From NCBI RefSeq assembly GCF_003024195.1, contig NZ_KZ679043.1, forward strand, positions 186,001 to 250,000: 64,000 bases of DNA, read 5' to 3'. Position 1 is the first letter of the stretch, and every line of letters begins with the position of its first letter. The notes under the pieces were generated by a model that was not told where the DNA came from, made no database searches, and saw only the letters and a list, made by a program, of their open reading frames with translations. The position numbers and the translations under genes were made by a program. Positions 52,363 to 61,789 of the stretch are shown piece after piece. The stretch is from Streptomyces dioscori (lineage in GTDB: Bacteria; Actinomycetota; Actinomycetes; Streptomycetales; Streptomycetaceae).

Positions 52363-52791
52363 ATGACCACCGCCGGAGACATCATGCACCGTGGCGCCCA
52401 GTGGATCCCCGCCCACGAGACCCTGGACCGGGCGGCGCAGCTGATGCGCGAACTCAAGGTGGGCGCCCTGCCCATCAGCGACGAGAACGAACGGCTCTGC
52501 GGCATCCTCACGGACCGCGACATCGTGATCGGCTGCGTGGCCATGGGTCACGACCCGGCCCGCGTCACCGCGGGCGAGATGGCCAAGGGCACCCCGCGCT
52601 GGATCGACGCGAACGCCGACGTCAGTGACGTACTCGGCGAGATGCAGGAACACCAGATCCGTCGCCTCCCTGTGATCGAGAACAAGCGCCTGGTCGGAAT
52701 GATCAGCGAGGCCGATCTGGCCTCGCACCTGACGGACGGACAACTCGCGGGCTGGGTCGAGAGCGTCTACGCGAAGAGCGACTCGCGCTGA
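52363..52791 (+). CDS. CBS-domain protein
   Basis: A 142-residue protein consisting of a tandem CBS pair: TAGDIMHRGAQWIPAHETLD with GALPISDENERLCGILTDRD, then VLGEMQEHQIRRLPVIENKR with LVGMISEADLASHL. Such stand-alone pairs bind adenosine nucleotides and are regulators of partner proteins or stress factors. GGGAGA stands 6 nt before the ATG. It is divergent in position from CorA, with 101 bp between their 3' ends. Confidence 0.9.
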   Translation: MTTAGDIMHRGAQWIPAHETLDRAAQLMRELKVGALPISDENERLCGILTDRDIVIGCVAMGHDPARVTAGEMAKGTPRWIDANADVSDVLGEMQEHQIRRLPVIENKRLVGMISEADLASHLTDGQLAGWVESVYAKSDSR

Positions 52792-52892
52792 GGGGCGGAG
52801 CGTCCGACAGCGGACACCGATGCCTCCGTGCGTGTCCTCCGGGCACACCGTGAACTCGCGCTCGTCCGGCGAACCGTGCCGGACGAGCGCGG

Positions 52893-54020
52893 TCACAGCC
52901 AGCCGTTCCGCTTGAATCCCCGGTAGAGGGTGGAGCACGCGACCGCGATCACGCCGATCGCCAGGGGATATCCGAACTTCCAGTGCAGCTCCGGCATGTG
53001 CTCGAAGTTCATGCCGTAGACACCGCAGACCATCGTCGGCACGGCGATCAGCGCGGCCCACGCCGTGATCTTCCGCATGTCCTCGTTCTGCGCCACGCTC
53101 ACCTGTGCGAGGTGCGCCTGCAGGATCGAGTTGAGCAGTTCGTCGAACGCGGCTATCTGCTCGGCTGCGCGCAGCTGGTGGTCGGAGACGTCCCGGAAGT
53201 AGGCCTGTATCTCCGGGTCGATCACCCGTATCGGCCGTGTGGCGAGGTCCATGATGGGCCGCCCCAGCGGAACCACCGCCCGCTTCAGCTCCAGCAGTTC
53301 ACGTTTGAGCTGGTAGATGTGGCCGGGGTCGGCCCGCGCGCCGTCCGCCGCGAACACGGCCGTCTCGACCTCGTCGATGTCCTCCTGGACGGAGGCCGTG
53401 ACATTCAGATAGTCGTCCACCACGTGGTCCGCGATCGCGTGCAGTACGGCGGCCGGTCCCTTGGACAGCTGCTGGGGGTCGGCTTCCAGCTCTTCCCGCA
53501 GTGGTCCCAGTGAGCCGTGCCGGCCGTGCCGGACCGTCACCACGAAGTCCCGGCCGACGAACACCATGATCTCGCCGGTGTTCACCACCTCACTGGTCGC
53601 GGTCAGCTCGGTGTGTTCGACGTAGCAGACCGTCTTGAACACCGCGAACAGCGTGTCGCCGTACCGTTCCAGCTTCGGGCGCTGGTGGGCGTCCACCGCG
53701 TCCTCGACCGCCAGCGGGTGCAGGTCGAAGAGCTCGGCGATGCCCGCGAACTCCACCTCGGTCGGCTCGTGCAGCCCGAGCCAGACGAAACCGCCGTCGG
53801 CTTTGCGGACCCGCTCCACCGTCTCGACCAGATCGCGGCCGGCGGGGACCCTGGCCCCTTCCTCGTACGCCACGCAGTTCACCACCGCGGAACCCAGCGG
53901 TGACCGGGCGGGGTGGCTCAGGTCGACACGGGCACGCCGCCGCGTCAGCCGTGCCACTTTGCGGAGGCCGCCGACCTTGCTCAGGCTCGTGACCCTCCGC
54001 AGATTCCCTGCCATGGACAT
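52893..54020 (-). CDS. corA: Magnesium/cobalt transport protein CorA
   Basis: A 375-residue CorA-family Mg2+/Co2+ channel. A cytoplasmic alpha/beta domain (about 45-215) and a long coiled helix lead to two C-terminal membrane helices with the signature YGMNFEHMPEL between them; the protein ends FKRNGWL, a short cytoplasmic tail. It forms a pentamer in the family. The ATG at 54020 (GGAG upstream) begins MSMAGNLRRVTSLSKVGGL, a basic extension typical of Streptomyces CorA. The 290 bp upstream show no Mg2+ riboswitch that I can recognise. Confidence 0.93.
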   Translation of the reverse strand: MSMAGNLRRVTSLSKVGGLRKVARLTRRRARVDLSHPARSPLGSAVVNCVAYEEGARVPAGRDLVETVERVRKADGGFVWLGLHEPTEVEFAGIAELFDLHPLAVEDAVDAHQRPKLERYGDTLFAVFKTVCYVEHTELTATSEVVNTGEIMVFVGRDFVVTVRHGRHGSLGPLREELEADPQQLSKGPAAVLHAIADHVVDDYLNVTASVQEDIDEVETAVFAADGARADPGHIYQLKRELLELKRAVVPLGRPIMDLATRPIRVIDPEIQAYFRDVSDHQLRAAEQIAAFDELLNSILQAHLAQVSVAQNEDMRKITAWAALIAVPTMVCGVYGMNFEHMPELHWKFGYPLAIGVIAVACSTLYRGFKRNGWL

Positions 54021-54299
54021 CTGGATCTCCTTGCGTGGATCTCCTCGCGCCGCACTCTGCGCCTTGCCGCGGCCAGTCTGCCAGGATGTTTCGACGGCCG
54101 GTTCGGCCTGTGGGAACGGAACATTCCGCTCCGGTGAATGCTCCGGAACGGTTCCCGAACCTGTTCCCGGATCTGCTGGCTGACGGGGCGTCGGCCGAGT
54201 GGCGGCGCTGCGCGAAGGTGACCCGGACGCCGCGGACCTCTCGTGTGCGACGCGCTCACGTCGGGAGCGTCGACCCTCGGCTGAAACCGTGAAAAATGG

Positions 54300-54305
54300 G
54301 ATGAT
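54300..54305 (+). promoter_or_regulatory. Candidate -10 box for leaderless methyltransferase gene
   Basis: GATGAT ends 6 nt before the ATG at 54312. There is no ribosome-binding site. A second ATG follows directly. Confidence 0.3.
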
Positions 54306-54311
54306 CGGTGC

Positions 54312-55106
54312 ATGATGCGAACCGACGGACATCTCCTCGACAACCGCCAGCCCGAGGCGGGGCAGCGATTCGACGCCCTCGCCGCTCTCTTCGACCCCAC
54401 GACGTTCCGGCACATGGAGCGGTTCGGCATCGGATCCGGCTGGCGCTGCTGGGAGGTGGGAGCGGGCGGTATGTCGGTGGTGTCCTGGCTCGCCAAGAGG
54501 GTCGGACCCACCGGCAGGGTCTTCGCGACCGACCTCGACACCTCCTGGGCACCCCTGGCCGTACGCCCGCCGATTCAGCTGCGCGTCCACGACGTGGGCG
54601 TCGACGAGCCGCCGGCGGAGGGTTTCGACCTCGTGCACGCCCGGCTCGTTCTCGCTCATGTGCCGGACAGGGAGCGGGCCTTGCGCACGATGACCAGGGC
54701 GCTGCGGCCCGGCGGCCGGCTCCTGGTCGAGGACGCCGATCCCACTCTGCAGCCGCTGGCCTGCCCGGACGAGCGGGGCCCCGAGCAGCAGCTGGCCAAC
54801 CGGGTACGCCATGCCATGCGCTCCCTGCTCGCGGAGCAGGGCGCCGAGCTCTCGTACGGGCGTCGGCTTCCCCGGCTGCTCCGCGAGGCCGGACTGCGCC
54901 AGGTCGAGGCGGACGCCTGTTTCCCGCTCACGTCGCCCGCATGCGGGGCCCTGGAGGCCGCGACGGTCGGCCAGGTCCGCGACCAGCTCGTCACGGCGGG
55001 CCTCGCCACCGACCAGGACATCGACCAGCACCTGGCGAACGTGGCCGCCGGTGGCATGGACCTGGCCACGGCACCGCTGATCTCGGCATGGGGGCGCAAG
55101 GTGTAG
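54312..55106 (+). CDS. Class I SAM-dependent methyltransferase
   Basis: A 264-residue methyltransferase of the ubiE/Methyltransf_25 type. Motif I appears as CWEVGAGGMSVVSWLAKRVG, followed by FATDLDTSWAPLA, FDLVHARLVLAHVPD and TMTRALRPGGRLLVEDAD. The substrate is unknown. The start carries two ATG codons in a row (54312 and 54315), and a GATGAT box lies 6 nt upstream. It is divergent from CorA and convergent with psuK, with 35 bp to the latter. Confidence 0.87.
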   Translation: MMRTDGHLLDNRQPEAGQRFDALAALFDPTTFRHMERFGIGSGWRCWEVGAGGMSVVSWLAKRVGPTGRVFATDLDTSWAPLAVRPPIQLRVHDVGVDEPPAEGFDLVHARLVLAHVPDRERALRTMTRALRPGGRLLVEDADPTLQPLACPDERGPEQQLANRVRHAMRSLLAEQGAELSYGRRLPRLLREAGLRQVEADACFPLTSPACGALEAATVGQVRDQLVTAGLATDQDIDQHLANVAAGGMDLATAPLISAWGRKV

Positions 55107-55141
55107 CCGAGTGAGGGCGGTGACATGAAGCGGAGGCCGGG

Positions 55142-56143
55142 CTATGCATACGGGCCCGGTGTGTCCGGAGCCTCCGCGTCCGATCGGTCCGGCGCCTTGG
55201 GACCCGGTGTGTCCGGCGTCTTGGCGTCTCGTCCGTCCGGCCTGCCGCCTACCTGTGCCACCGCCCGGGCCCCGGCCCGGCATCCCTCGGCGGCTGCCTC
55301 CTCCGGTCGGCCGCCCGCGAGCAGGGCGGCCAGGAAAGCTCCGGTGAAGGCGTCACCGGCGCCCGTGGTGTCGACAGGAGTCACCGCTTCCGCCGGAACC
55401 CTCGCCCGGACCGCCCCCGACCGGGCGACAAGGGCCCCGGTACCGCCCTGCTTGACCACCACCAGCGGAAAATGGCGGCTCAACTTGGCCGCCGCGTCCG
55501 CCGTATCGGGCAGGCCCGTCAGCAGCCGGGCCTCGTCCCGGCTCGGCAGCAGGACGTCGACGCCCTCGGCGAGCGAGAGGAAACGGTCCACGCCCAGTTC
55601 GGCGAGGAACCCCGCCGAGGCGGGATCCACGCTCACCGGCACTCCACGCGCGCGTGCCGACTCCATCGCCGCCGACACCAGCGCGCGGGAGGGCTCCGAG
55701 AAGAACAGATAGCCCGACAGGTGCAGCCGTGCGACACCGTCGAGCAGCGCGGCAGACCAGTCGTCGGCGTCAAGACGCAGGGAAGCACCGCTGTCCGTGA
55801 GGAAGGTGCGTTCCGCCGAGGCATCCGCGTCCACCAGGCAGATCACCGTCCCCGTCGGTGCCTGCGCGTCGACGACCAGGAGGGGAAGCACCCCGGAGGC
55901 GACCAGTTCCCGCTCGTGCCACGCCGTCGAATCGGCGCCCACCCGGCCGAGGAACCGCACCTCCGTACCGGTTCGACGGGCCGCCCAGCACGCGACGTTG
56001 GCGCCCGCGCCGCCCGGCACGGTCCGGACGGCCGCGGCCGTGTCGGTGCCCGGGGCGAGCGGCCCGCGATGCCGGGCGACGACGTCGGTGATGACATCAC
56101 CGACGACAAGGAGAGCCCCGCCGGCACCGACCGCCCCCGTCAC
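55142..56143 (-). CDS. psuK: PfkB-family carbohydrate kinase, probable pseudouridine kinase
   Basis: A 333-residue PfkB-family kinase. The ribokinase-type N-terminal signature is GGAGANVACWAARRTG and the C-terminal signature with the catalytic Asp is DTTGAGDAFTGAFLAALL. Overlap with psuG (GTGA) strongly suggests pseudouridine kinase, producing pseudouridine 5'-phosphate for psuG to cleave. A ribokinase or other sugar kinase role cannot be excluded from sequence alone. A low-complexity C-terminal tail (KTPDTPGPKAPDRSDAEAPD) is unusual for the family. Confidence 0.8.
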   Translation of the reverse strand: MTGAVGAGGALLVVGDVITDVVARHRGPLAPGTDTAAAVRTVPGGAGANVACWAARRTGTEVRFLGRVGADSTAWHERELVASGVLPLLVVDAQAPTGTVICLVDADASAERTFLTDSGASLRLDADDWSAALLDGVARLHLSGYLFFSEPSRALVSAAMESARARGVPVSVDPASAGFLAELGVDRFLSLAEGVDVLLPSRDEARLLTGLPDTADAAAKLSRHFPLVVVKQGGTGALVARSGAVRARVPAEAVTPVDTTGAGDAFTGAFLAALLAGGRPEEAAAEGCRAGARAVAQVGGRPDGRDAKTPDTPGPKAPDRSDAEAPDTPGPYA

Positions 56144-57045
56144 ACCTGTGCCCAGGCCGCCGCGATCCGCCCCGCGAGCCGTACGTTGCCGCGTACCGCC
56201 GCCAGGTTGGCCTCAAGTGACGCCCCGTCGGTGTGGCGCACCAGATGGTCGAGCAGGAACGGTGTGACCGCCTGGCCGCTCACACCCTCCGCCTCGCACG
56301 CGTGCAGTGCGTCGGCGAGCACACGCGCGTGCAGCGCGGGATCCAGCTGCTGCGCCCCGGGCACGGGATTGGCGATGATCAGTGCCGCGGCGGGCCCGTC
56401 CAGGGTGTCCTGTGCGCGCATGACGGCCGCGACCTCGCCCGGCGACTCCAGAGTCCACTCCACCGGGTGCCCCGAGTCCGACAGATAGAAGCCGGGAAAG
56501 CGGTCCGTGCCGTATCCGGCGACCGCGACGCCCAGCGTCTCCAGGCGCTGCAGGGTCGCCGGCACGTCCAGGATCGACTTCACTCCCGCGCACACCACGG
56601 TGATCCGGGTACGCGCGAGGAGCCCCAGGTCGGCGGACTCGTCCTGTGTCAGCGTCCACTCCCGGTGTACGCCTCCGAGGCCGCCCGTGGCGAAGACCCG
56701 TACCCCGGCCTGCGCGGCCAGCAGGGCCGTCGCCGACACCGTGGTCGCCCCGCTGGCCCCGGTGGCGATCGCCAGCGGCAGATCGCGATGTCCCAGCTTG
56801 CGGATGCCGTCCTCGTTGGCGACCCGCTCCACCTGCTCCTTGTCGAGGCCCACATGGGGCTGCCCGTCGAGCACGGCGATCGTCGCCGGGACGGCCCCCT
56901 CCTGGCGCACGGCCTCCTCCAGCTCCAGCGCCACCTGGAGATTGCGCGGACGCGGCAACCCGTGCGCGATGATCGTGGACTCCAGGGCCACCACGGGCCG
57001 ACCCGTGGCGAGCGCCTCCCGAACCTCTTCGGACACCATCAGCAC
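56140..57045 (-). CDS. psuG: Pseudouridine-5'-phosphate glycosidase
   Basis: A 301-residue psuG enzyme that reversibly cleaves pseudouridine 5'-phosphate to uracil and ribose 5-phosphate. Family segments are VALESTIIAHGLPRPRNLQV, ATTVSATALLAAQAGVRVFA, GVHREWTLTQDESADL and VCAGVKSILDVPATLQRLE, in the expected order. The GTG at 57045 has AGGAGG 7 nt upstream. The gene is the first of a two-gene operon with psuK, for pseudouridine catabolism. Confidence 0.95.
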   Translation of the reverse strand: MLMVSEEVREALATGRPVVALESTIIAHGLPRPRNLQVALELEEAVRQEGAVPATIAVLDGQPHVGLDKEQVERVANEDGIRKLGHRDLPLAIATGASGATTVSATALLAAQAGVRVFATGGLGGVHREWTLTQDESADLGLLARTRITVVCAGVKSILDVPATLQRLETLGVAVAGYGTDRFPGFYLSDSGHPVEWTLESPGEVAAVMRAQDTLDGPAAALIIANPVPGAQQLDPALHARVLADALHACEAEGVSGQAVTPFLLDHLVRHTDGASLEANLAAVRGNVRLAGRIAAAWAQV

Positions 57046-57133
57046 GCGCGTGCCTCCTGTCTGTCGGTTCTCCTCTCATCCCTGGCGGGCGGCGCGCCCG
57101 GCCAAACCCCCGCGCACGCGCGAGGTACGAAAG

Positions 57134-57161
57134 GGGGTCTCCACGCGCGCGTGGAGACCCC
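57134..57161 (-). terminator. Terminator of the fdhA gene
   Basis: GGGGTCTCCACG at 57134-57145 pairs perfectly with CGTGGAGACCCC at 57150-57161 (12-bp stem, 4-nt loop) just beyond the fdhA stop codon. Confidence 0.75.
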
Positions 57162-57182
57162 TTCTCACGCCCGAGGGAGCGC

Positions 57183-58409
57183 TCAGACAGGCCGTATGCC
57201 GGTCAGTGCGCCGTGCGGGTCGAGGACGTACTTACGGCTGGCGCCCTGGTCGAACTCGGCGTAGCCGCGCGGCGCGTCCTCCAGGCCGATCACCGTCGCG
57301 TTGACGGCCTTGGCGATGTGCACCCGCTCGTGGAGGATCGCCTTCATCAGCCCCCGGTGGTACTGCATCACCGGACACTGACCTGTGGTGAAACGGTGGC
57401 TCTTCGCCCACCCCAGACCCAGCCGCACCTTGAGCGTGCCGGTCCGCGCGTCCTGGTCGACCCCACCGGGATCGTCCGTGACGTACAGGCCCGGGATGCC
57501 GAGCGAGCCGCCCGCGCGCGTGAGGCCCATCAGCGAGTTGAGGACCGTGGCGGGCGCCTCCGGGGCGTCGGGGCCGTGGGCCCGTGCCTCGAAGCCGACC
57601 GCGTCGACGGCCACGTCCACCTCCGGCTCACCGAGGATCTGGTCGATCTGTTCGCCGACGTCGCCCTGGCTGACGTCGACCGTCTCGCAGCCGAAGCTCC
57701 GGGCCTGCGCGAGGCGTTCGGCGTTGAGGTCGCCGACGATGACGACGGCGGCGCCGAGCAGGTGCGCCGATGCCGCGGCGGCGAGACCGACCGGCCCCGC
57801 ACCGGCCACGTACACCGTCGAGCCGACCCCGGCGCCCGCGCTCACCGCGCCGTGGAAGCCCGTCGGGAAGATGTCCGACAGCATGGTCAGGTCGAGCAGC
57901 TTCTCCCGTGCCTGCTCCCGGTCCGGGAACCGCAGCAGATTGAAGTCCGCGTACGGGATCATCGCGTACTCCGCCTGGCCGCCGACCCAGCCGCCCATGT
58001 CGACGTAGCCGTAGGCCGCCCCAGGACGGGCCGGGTTGACGTTCAGACAGATGCCGGTCTTGCGCTCCTTGCAGTTGCGGCACCGCCCGCAGGCGATGTT
58101 GAAGGGCACCGAGACGATGTCCCCGACATCGAGGAACTCCACGTCCGGGCCCCGCTCGATGACCTCTCCGGTGATTTCGTGCCCGAGGACGAGACCCTCG
58201 GGCGCGGTCGTACGGCCGCGCACCATGTGCTGGTCGCTGCCGCAGATGTTGCTGGCGAGTACTTTCAGGATGACTCCGTGCCGGCACGTGCGGCCGATGT
58301 TCGCGGAGGCCACTCCCGGTCCGTCCTGCAGTTCGAGCGTCGGGTAGTCGATGGTCCTGACTTCCACCGCGCCCGGCTTGAGGTACGCGACTGCCCTGTT
58401 CCCGCTCAT
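57183..58409 (-). CDS. fdhA: Glutathione-independent formaldehyde dehydrogenase
   Basis: A 408-residue zinc alcohol dehydrogenase-family enzyme of the FDH/NAD+-bound type. The catalytic zinc region is ASNICGSDQHMVRGR with GHEITGEVIERG, and the structural zinc cluster is CGRCRNCKERKTGICLN. The NAD-binding Rossmann segment follows as VYVAGAGPVGLAAAAS. It oxidises formaldehyde without glutathione or mycothiol in the related enzymes; other aldehydes are possible. The ATG at 58409 has GGGACGG upstream. A terminator follows at 57134-57161. Confidence 0.92.
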   Translation of the reverse strand: MSGNRAVAYLKPGAVEVRTIDYPTLELQDGPGVASANIGRTCRHGVILKVLASNICGSDQHMVRGRTTAPEGLVLGHEITGEVIERGPDVEFLDVGDIVSVPFNIACGRCRNCKERKTGICLNVNPARPGAAYGYVDMGGWVGGQAEYAMIPYADFNLLRFPDREQAREKLLDLTMLSDIFPTGFHGAVSAGAGVGSTVYVAGAGPVGLAAAASAHLLGAAVVIVGDLNAERLAQARSFGCETVDVSQGDVGEQIDQILGEPEVDVAVDAVGFEARAHGPDAPEAPATVLNSLMGLTRAGGSLGIPGLYVTDDPGGVDQDARTGTLKVRLGLGWAKSHRFTTGQCPVMQYHRGLMKAILHERVHIAKAVNATVIGLEDAPRGYAEFDQGASRKYVLDPHGALTGIRPV

Positions 58410-58526
58410 ACGTGATCGCCGTCCCTTCGGCCCCCGTGCCTTCGGATGCCAGTGGTGGTGCGCACGGCGGAGTCTGCTACCGGCGAACCGTTCCGGCCAG
58501 CCTTCGCGCGGGCCCCATCGGGCACA

Positions 58527-59807
58527 TCACGGACGGGACCTTCCGCGCCGGGTGAACAGCGCCAGCGCGCCGAGCGGCAGCAGCAGGCACGCGGCGACGG
58601 CGTTCAGCCAGCCGTAGCCCGCCTGTGCGACGACGAGACCCGCGGCGGCTCCGCCGAGTCCCGCCGAGGCGTTCATGGTCAGGTCGGAGAGTCCCTGCGC
58701 GGCGGCGCGCGCGGGCTGCGGCACGGAGTCCGTCAGCAGCGCGGAGCCGGAGACGAGACCGGCGGACCAGCCGAGGCCCAGCAGGAAAAGCCCGGCGGCG
58801 GTCTGCCGGTGATCGGCGCCCGCGGTACCCGCGAGCAGGGCCGCACAGGCCAGCAGGGCCACGGCCAGGCCTATCCCCGAGAGGCGGCCGAACCGGTCGG
58901 ACAGCCGCCCCATGAGGGGCGAGAACGCGTACATCCCCGCGATGTGGACGCTGATGACCAGTCCGATCAGATCGATGCCCGCCCCATGGTGGCCGAGATC
59001 CAGCGGAGTCATCGACATGACCGACACCATCGCCGTGTGCGACACGGCCACCGTCACCAGAGCCAGCCGTGCACGCGGGGACGCCCGGACGGCGGCCGCC
59101 CCCGCCCTGATGGACCGCGCCGCGGGGGACCGCTCCTCGATTGGCGCCAGCGCGCGGGCGGTGAGCAGCGGATCGGGCCGCAGCAGCACCGCGACCAGCA
59201 GCGCGGACAGGAGAAACACCCCGGCCGCCCACACGAAGGGGCCCGCCGCCTCCGGTATGCCGAGCCCGGAGACGCTGCGGCCCGCGGGCGCGGCGATGTT
59301 GGGGCCGAGGACCGCGCCGATCGTCGTGGCCCACACGACGTTGGAGATTGCCTGTGCCCGCCGCTCCGGCTCGGCCAGATCGGCGGCAGCGAACCGCGCC
59401 TGCAGATTCGCCGAGGAGGCCGCGCCGAAGCCCGCCATGCCGACCAGCAGCAGCGGGAAGCTGCCCATGACCGCGCCTGCCACCACGATCCCGGCCCCCG
59501 ACGCGCCGATAAGGTAGGCCAGCACGAGCCCCGGCCGGCGACCGCGCGCGGTCATCAGCGCGGCCAGCGGCACCGAGAGCACCGCCGTCCCGGTGACGGT
59601 CGCGGTGGGCGCGAGCCCGGCGAGCGACTCCGTACCGGCGACTTCCTGGGCGAGGACCACGGCGAGCGCGATGCCCGTGGCCACGCCGAGCCCGCCGAGG
59701 ATCTGACTGGCGATGAGCACGGCGGAGGTCCGGCGTCGCAGCGCGGGCAGTCCGGCCGCGTCGAAGGGCACGGCGACCGGCCGCTCGACGGCGGTCACCG
59801 CGGACAC
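58527..59807 (-). CDS. MFS transporter
   Basis: A 426-residue major facilitator superfamily transporter with about twelve helices. The MFS loop 2-3 region is ALMTARGRRPGLVLAYLIGA and the loop 8-9 equivalent is MGRLSDRFGRLSGIGLAVAL; two six-helix halves flank a basic central loop (about residues 210-245). It is probably a drug or metabolite exporter or a sugar-type uptake permease, with no substrate evident. The GTG at 59807 lacks a strong ribosome-binding site. The 117 bp before fdhA contain nothing notable. Confidence 0.87.
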   Translation of the reverse strand: MSAVTAVERPVAVPFDAAGLPALRRRTSAVLIASQILGGLGVATGIALAVVLAQEVAGTESLAGLAPTATVTGTAVLSVPLAALMTARGRRPGLVLAYLIGASGAGIVVAGAVMGSFPLLLVGMAGFGAASSANLQARFAAADLAEPERRAQAISNVVWATTIGAVLGPNIAAPAGRSVSGLGIPEAAGPFVWAAGVFLLSALLVAVLLRPDPLLTARALAPIEERSPAARSIRAGAAAVRASPRARLALVTVAVSHTAMVSVMSMTPLDLGHHGAGIDLIGLVISVHIAGMYAFSPLMGRLSDRFGRLSGIGLAVALLACAALLAGTAGADHRQTAAGLFLLGLGWSAGLVSGSALLTDSVPQPARAAAQGLSDLTMNASAGLGGAAAGLVVAQAGYGWLNAVAACLLLPLGALALFTRRGRSRP

Positions 59808-59992
59808 GTCCGAGCGAGCGGAACGAGGGCGCGTACGCGGCCCGGATCGGCGAACCGCACCGGGTCGGACGCGTACACACGAGTGAAGTCGGGCGTGGTC
59901 ACCGGCGCAGTCTCCCCCCTCGTCCTGAGCTCAGGACACCCCCAAGACAACAGCGGCGGCCTCGAACCCGAGCCCTTCCAGAAGCCCGATAG

Positions 59993-60547
59993 CTAGAACA
60001 ACGGCTCCGGCAGCACCCCTTCCAGAGCCAGCAGCTTCCGCTTGGTCTCCACGCCGCCCCCGAACCCGCCGATGCCGCCGTCCCTCTCCACGACCCGGTG
60101 ACAGGGCACGACGACCGGCAGCGGATTGGCTCCCATGGCCATCCCCACCGCCTGGGCCGCCCCCGGCTGGCCGACGCGCCGCGCCAGGTCGCCGTAGCCC
60201 ACCACCGCCCCGTAGGGAACGCCGGACGCCAGCTCGCGCAGCACCTGACGGTTGAAACCGGAGATCAGGGACCAGTCCAGGGGCAGCTCGAAGTCGCGCC
60301 GCTCGCCCGCGAAGTACGCCGCGAACTGACGTATCGCCTCGGCCAGCGCAGGGGAACCAGGCGCTTCGACCGGCTCGGTGGCGAACCGCCCTCCGAGCCG
60401 CTCCAGGGTCTTGTCGCGCACCTCGTCCGTGGCGTGGAAGACGACGCTGACCAGGCCCTCGCCGGTCGCCGCCAGCAGCAGCGGGCCGATGGCGCTGTCG
60501 ACGACGGCCCACACCACCCGCTGCTCGTCCCGCTCATGGCTGTTCAT
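59993..60547 (-). CDS. Methylated-DNA-[protein]-cysteine S-methyltransferase
   Basis: A 184-residue O6-alkylguanine-DNA alkyltransferase for direct repair of alkylated guanine. The alkyl-accepting cysteine is in the invariant PCHRV motif (VVVPCHRVVERDGGIGGFGG), and the N-terminal domain plus PYGAVVGYGDLARRVGQPGA precede it. Ogt-like by size (without an Ada domain). The ATG at 60547 has no ribosome-binding site but a TACCGT box on the minus strand (60555-60560) sits 7 nt upstream, suggesting a leaderless start. Confidence 0.93.
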   Translation of the reverse strand: MNSHERDEQRVVWAVVDSAIGPLLLAATGEGLVSVVFHATDEVRDKTLERLGGRFATEPVEAPGSPALAEAIRQFAAYFAGERRDFELPLDWSLISGFNRQVLRELASGVPYGAVVGYGDLARRVGQPGAAQAVGMAMGANPLPVVVPCHRVVERDGGIGGFGGGVETKRKLLALEGVLPEPLF

Positions 60548-60554
60548 GTGTTCC

Positions 60555-60560
60555 ACGGTA
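60555..60560 (-). promoter_or_regulatory. Candidate -10 box for leaderless alkyltransferase gene
   Basis: TACCGT on the minus strand ends 7 nt before the ATG at 60547. This is the third gene with this hexamer at that distance in the window (also 30704 and 35410). Confidence 0.4.
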
Positions 60561-60639
60561 CGGCGCACCACTGACAACGCCAGTGGCGTGGACGCGTCCG
60601 GGCGTCCGGCCATCGGCGACAGGCCGTAGGTCAGGGCGC

Positions 60640-61512
60640 TCAGCTCTCGCGAAGAGCCTTCCGCACCACGTCGGGCTTGTTCGTGATGACGCCGTTCACT
60701 CCGAGACCTGCGACACGCCGCGTGTCCGCAGCGGTGTCGACGGTCCAGGTGAAGATCTCCAGTGGCTTGCCGTGCGGCCCTTCGAACGCGTGGATCGCCG
60801 CGACGTACCCGCGGGAGATCGTCGTGTGCGACGAGTTGATCTGGTCGGCGAACCGCGCGTACGCGGGCAGCTCCGCGACCGACGGGGTGCCCAGGAATCC
60901 CGTCTTGACGTCGGGCCGCAGGGAGTGCACCTTGCGCACACTGTCCGCGCTGAAGCTCTGGATCACCAGCTTGCGCCGTACGGAGGCCGGGCCCAGCCAG
61001 CCCTCGTTGCTGAGGGTTTTGAGGGTCTCCCGCTCGATGCCCGGGTACAGCTGCGGGTTCTTGATCTCCAGGACGAGCTTCTGGTGGTTGCGCGAGACCC
61101 GGTTCATGTACTGCTTCAGCGTCGGAACGCGAGCACCCTTGTAGCGGGCACTGAACCAGCTGCCCGCGTCGAGGCGGGCGATCTCCGCGGCGGTGAAGTC
61201 CTTCACCTTCCAAGGGGCCCTCTTGGGGAAGACCTGCTCCACATCGGTCGTGCGGGCCAGGCTGTCGTCGTGGATCACGACGAGCTTGCCGTCCTTCGTG
61301 CGCTGGACGTCGTTCTCGACCCAGGTGAACCCGAGACGGGCCGCCCGGTCGATGGCGGCGAGGGTGTTCTCGGGGGCTTGGGCCGAGGCTCCGCGGTGTG
61401 CGATGACCAGGGGCTGGTCGGTGCTCACGGCTGCGTGGGCGAGGGGGGCGGGGAGAACGACGGCGGCTCCCAGGAGCGCGGTGGTCGTGGCGGCGGCAGC
61501 GCGCGCGTGCAT
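60640..61512 (-). CDS. Secreted glycerophosphodiester phosphodiesterase
   Basis: A 290-residue secreted GDPD enzyme. A signal peptide (about 1-28, MHARAAAATTTALLGAAVV) precedes the TIM-barrel domain. The catalytic motifs are VIAHRGASAQAPENT (His), WVENDVQRTKDGKLVVIHDD (Glu/Asp/His) and VLEIKNPQLYPG. It releases glycerol 3-phosphate from deacylated phospholipids or teichoic acid, likely in phosphate scavenging. AGGAGA precedes the ATG. A possible TTGACC promoter lies upstream at about 61560-61580 on the minus strand, but the -10 is weak. Confidence 0.92.
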   Translation of the reverse strand: MHARAAAATTTALLGAAVVLPAPLAHAAVSTDQPLVIAHRGASAQAPENTLAAIDRAARLGFTWVENDVQRTKDGKLVVIHDDSLARTTDVEQVFPKRAPWKVKDFTAAEIARLDAGSWFSARYKGARVPTLKQYMNRVSRNHQKLVLEIKNPQLYPGIERETLKTLSNEGWLGPASVRRKLVIQSFSADSVRKVHSLRPDVKTGFLGTPSVAELPAYARFADQINSSHTTISRGYVAAIHAFEGPHGKPLEIFTWTVDTAADTRRVAGLGVNGVITNKPDVVRKALRES

Positions 61513-61672
61513 GCGGTCTCCTAGCGTCTGCGATCACGGACGGTCTCAGAGTGACAGCAGGGGGTCAACTTTAGGGGGGTACAGGATGGCCATAAATTGA
61601 ATGGAGTTGCCCAAGCCCGATCACGTGTGCCGCACAACTGGGGCAAGGTCGTGATTCTTTGCCGGAAAATCG

Positions 61673-61701
61673 TTCGACCGTTCAGGTGCGAGTCATACTC
61701 T
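61673..61701 (+). promoter_or_regulatory. Candidate promoter of the MHYT gene
   Basis: TTCGAC (61673-61678) and TACTCT (61696-61701) are 17 bp apart. The -35 box is poor, so this is tentative; transcription would begin about 80 nt before the ATG at 61790. Confidence 0.35.
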
Positions 61702-61789
61702 CTGCGACAACCCTGGTCGCCGAGGCGCTCCTGGGGCGGGGGCATTTCACGGAATTCCGGGATGTAACAGGGCGGAAAGGCAACCGCGC

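Noticed and set aside
52921..54010. Several plus-strand frames opposite CorA
   Set aside because: They are antisense to a well-supported CorA gene and have no start signals.
61513..61600. A PHO box in front of the glycerophosphodiesterase gene
   Set aside because: GTTCACC-like direct repeats at 11-bp spacing are not present on either strand near the promoter.
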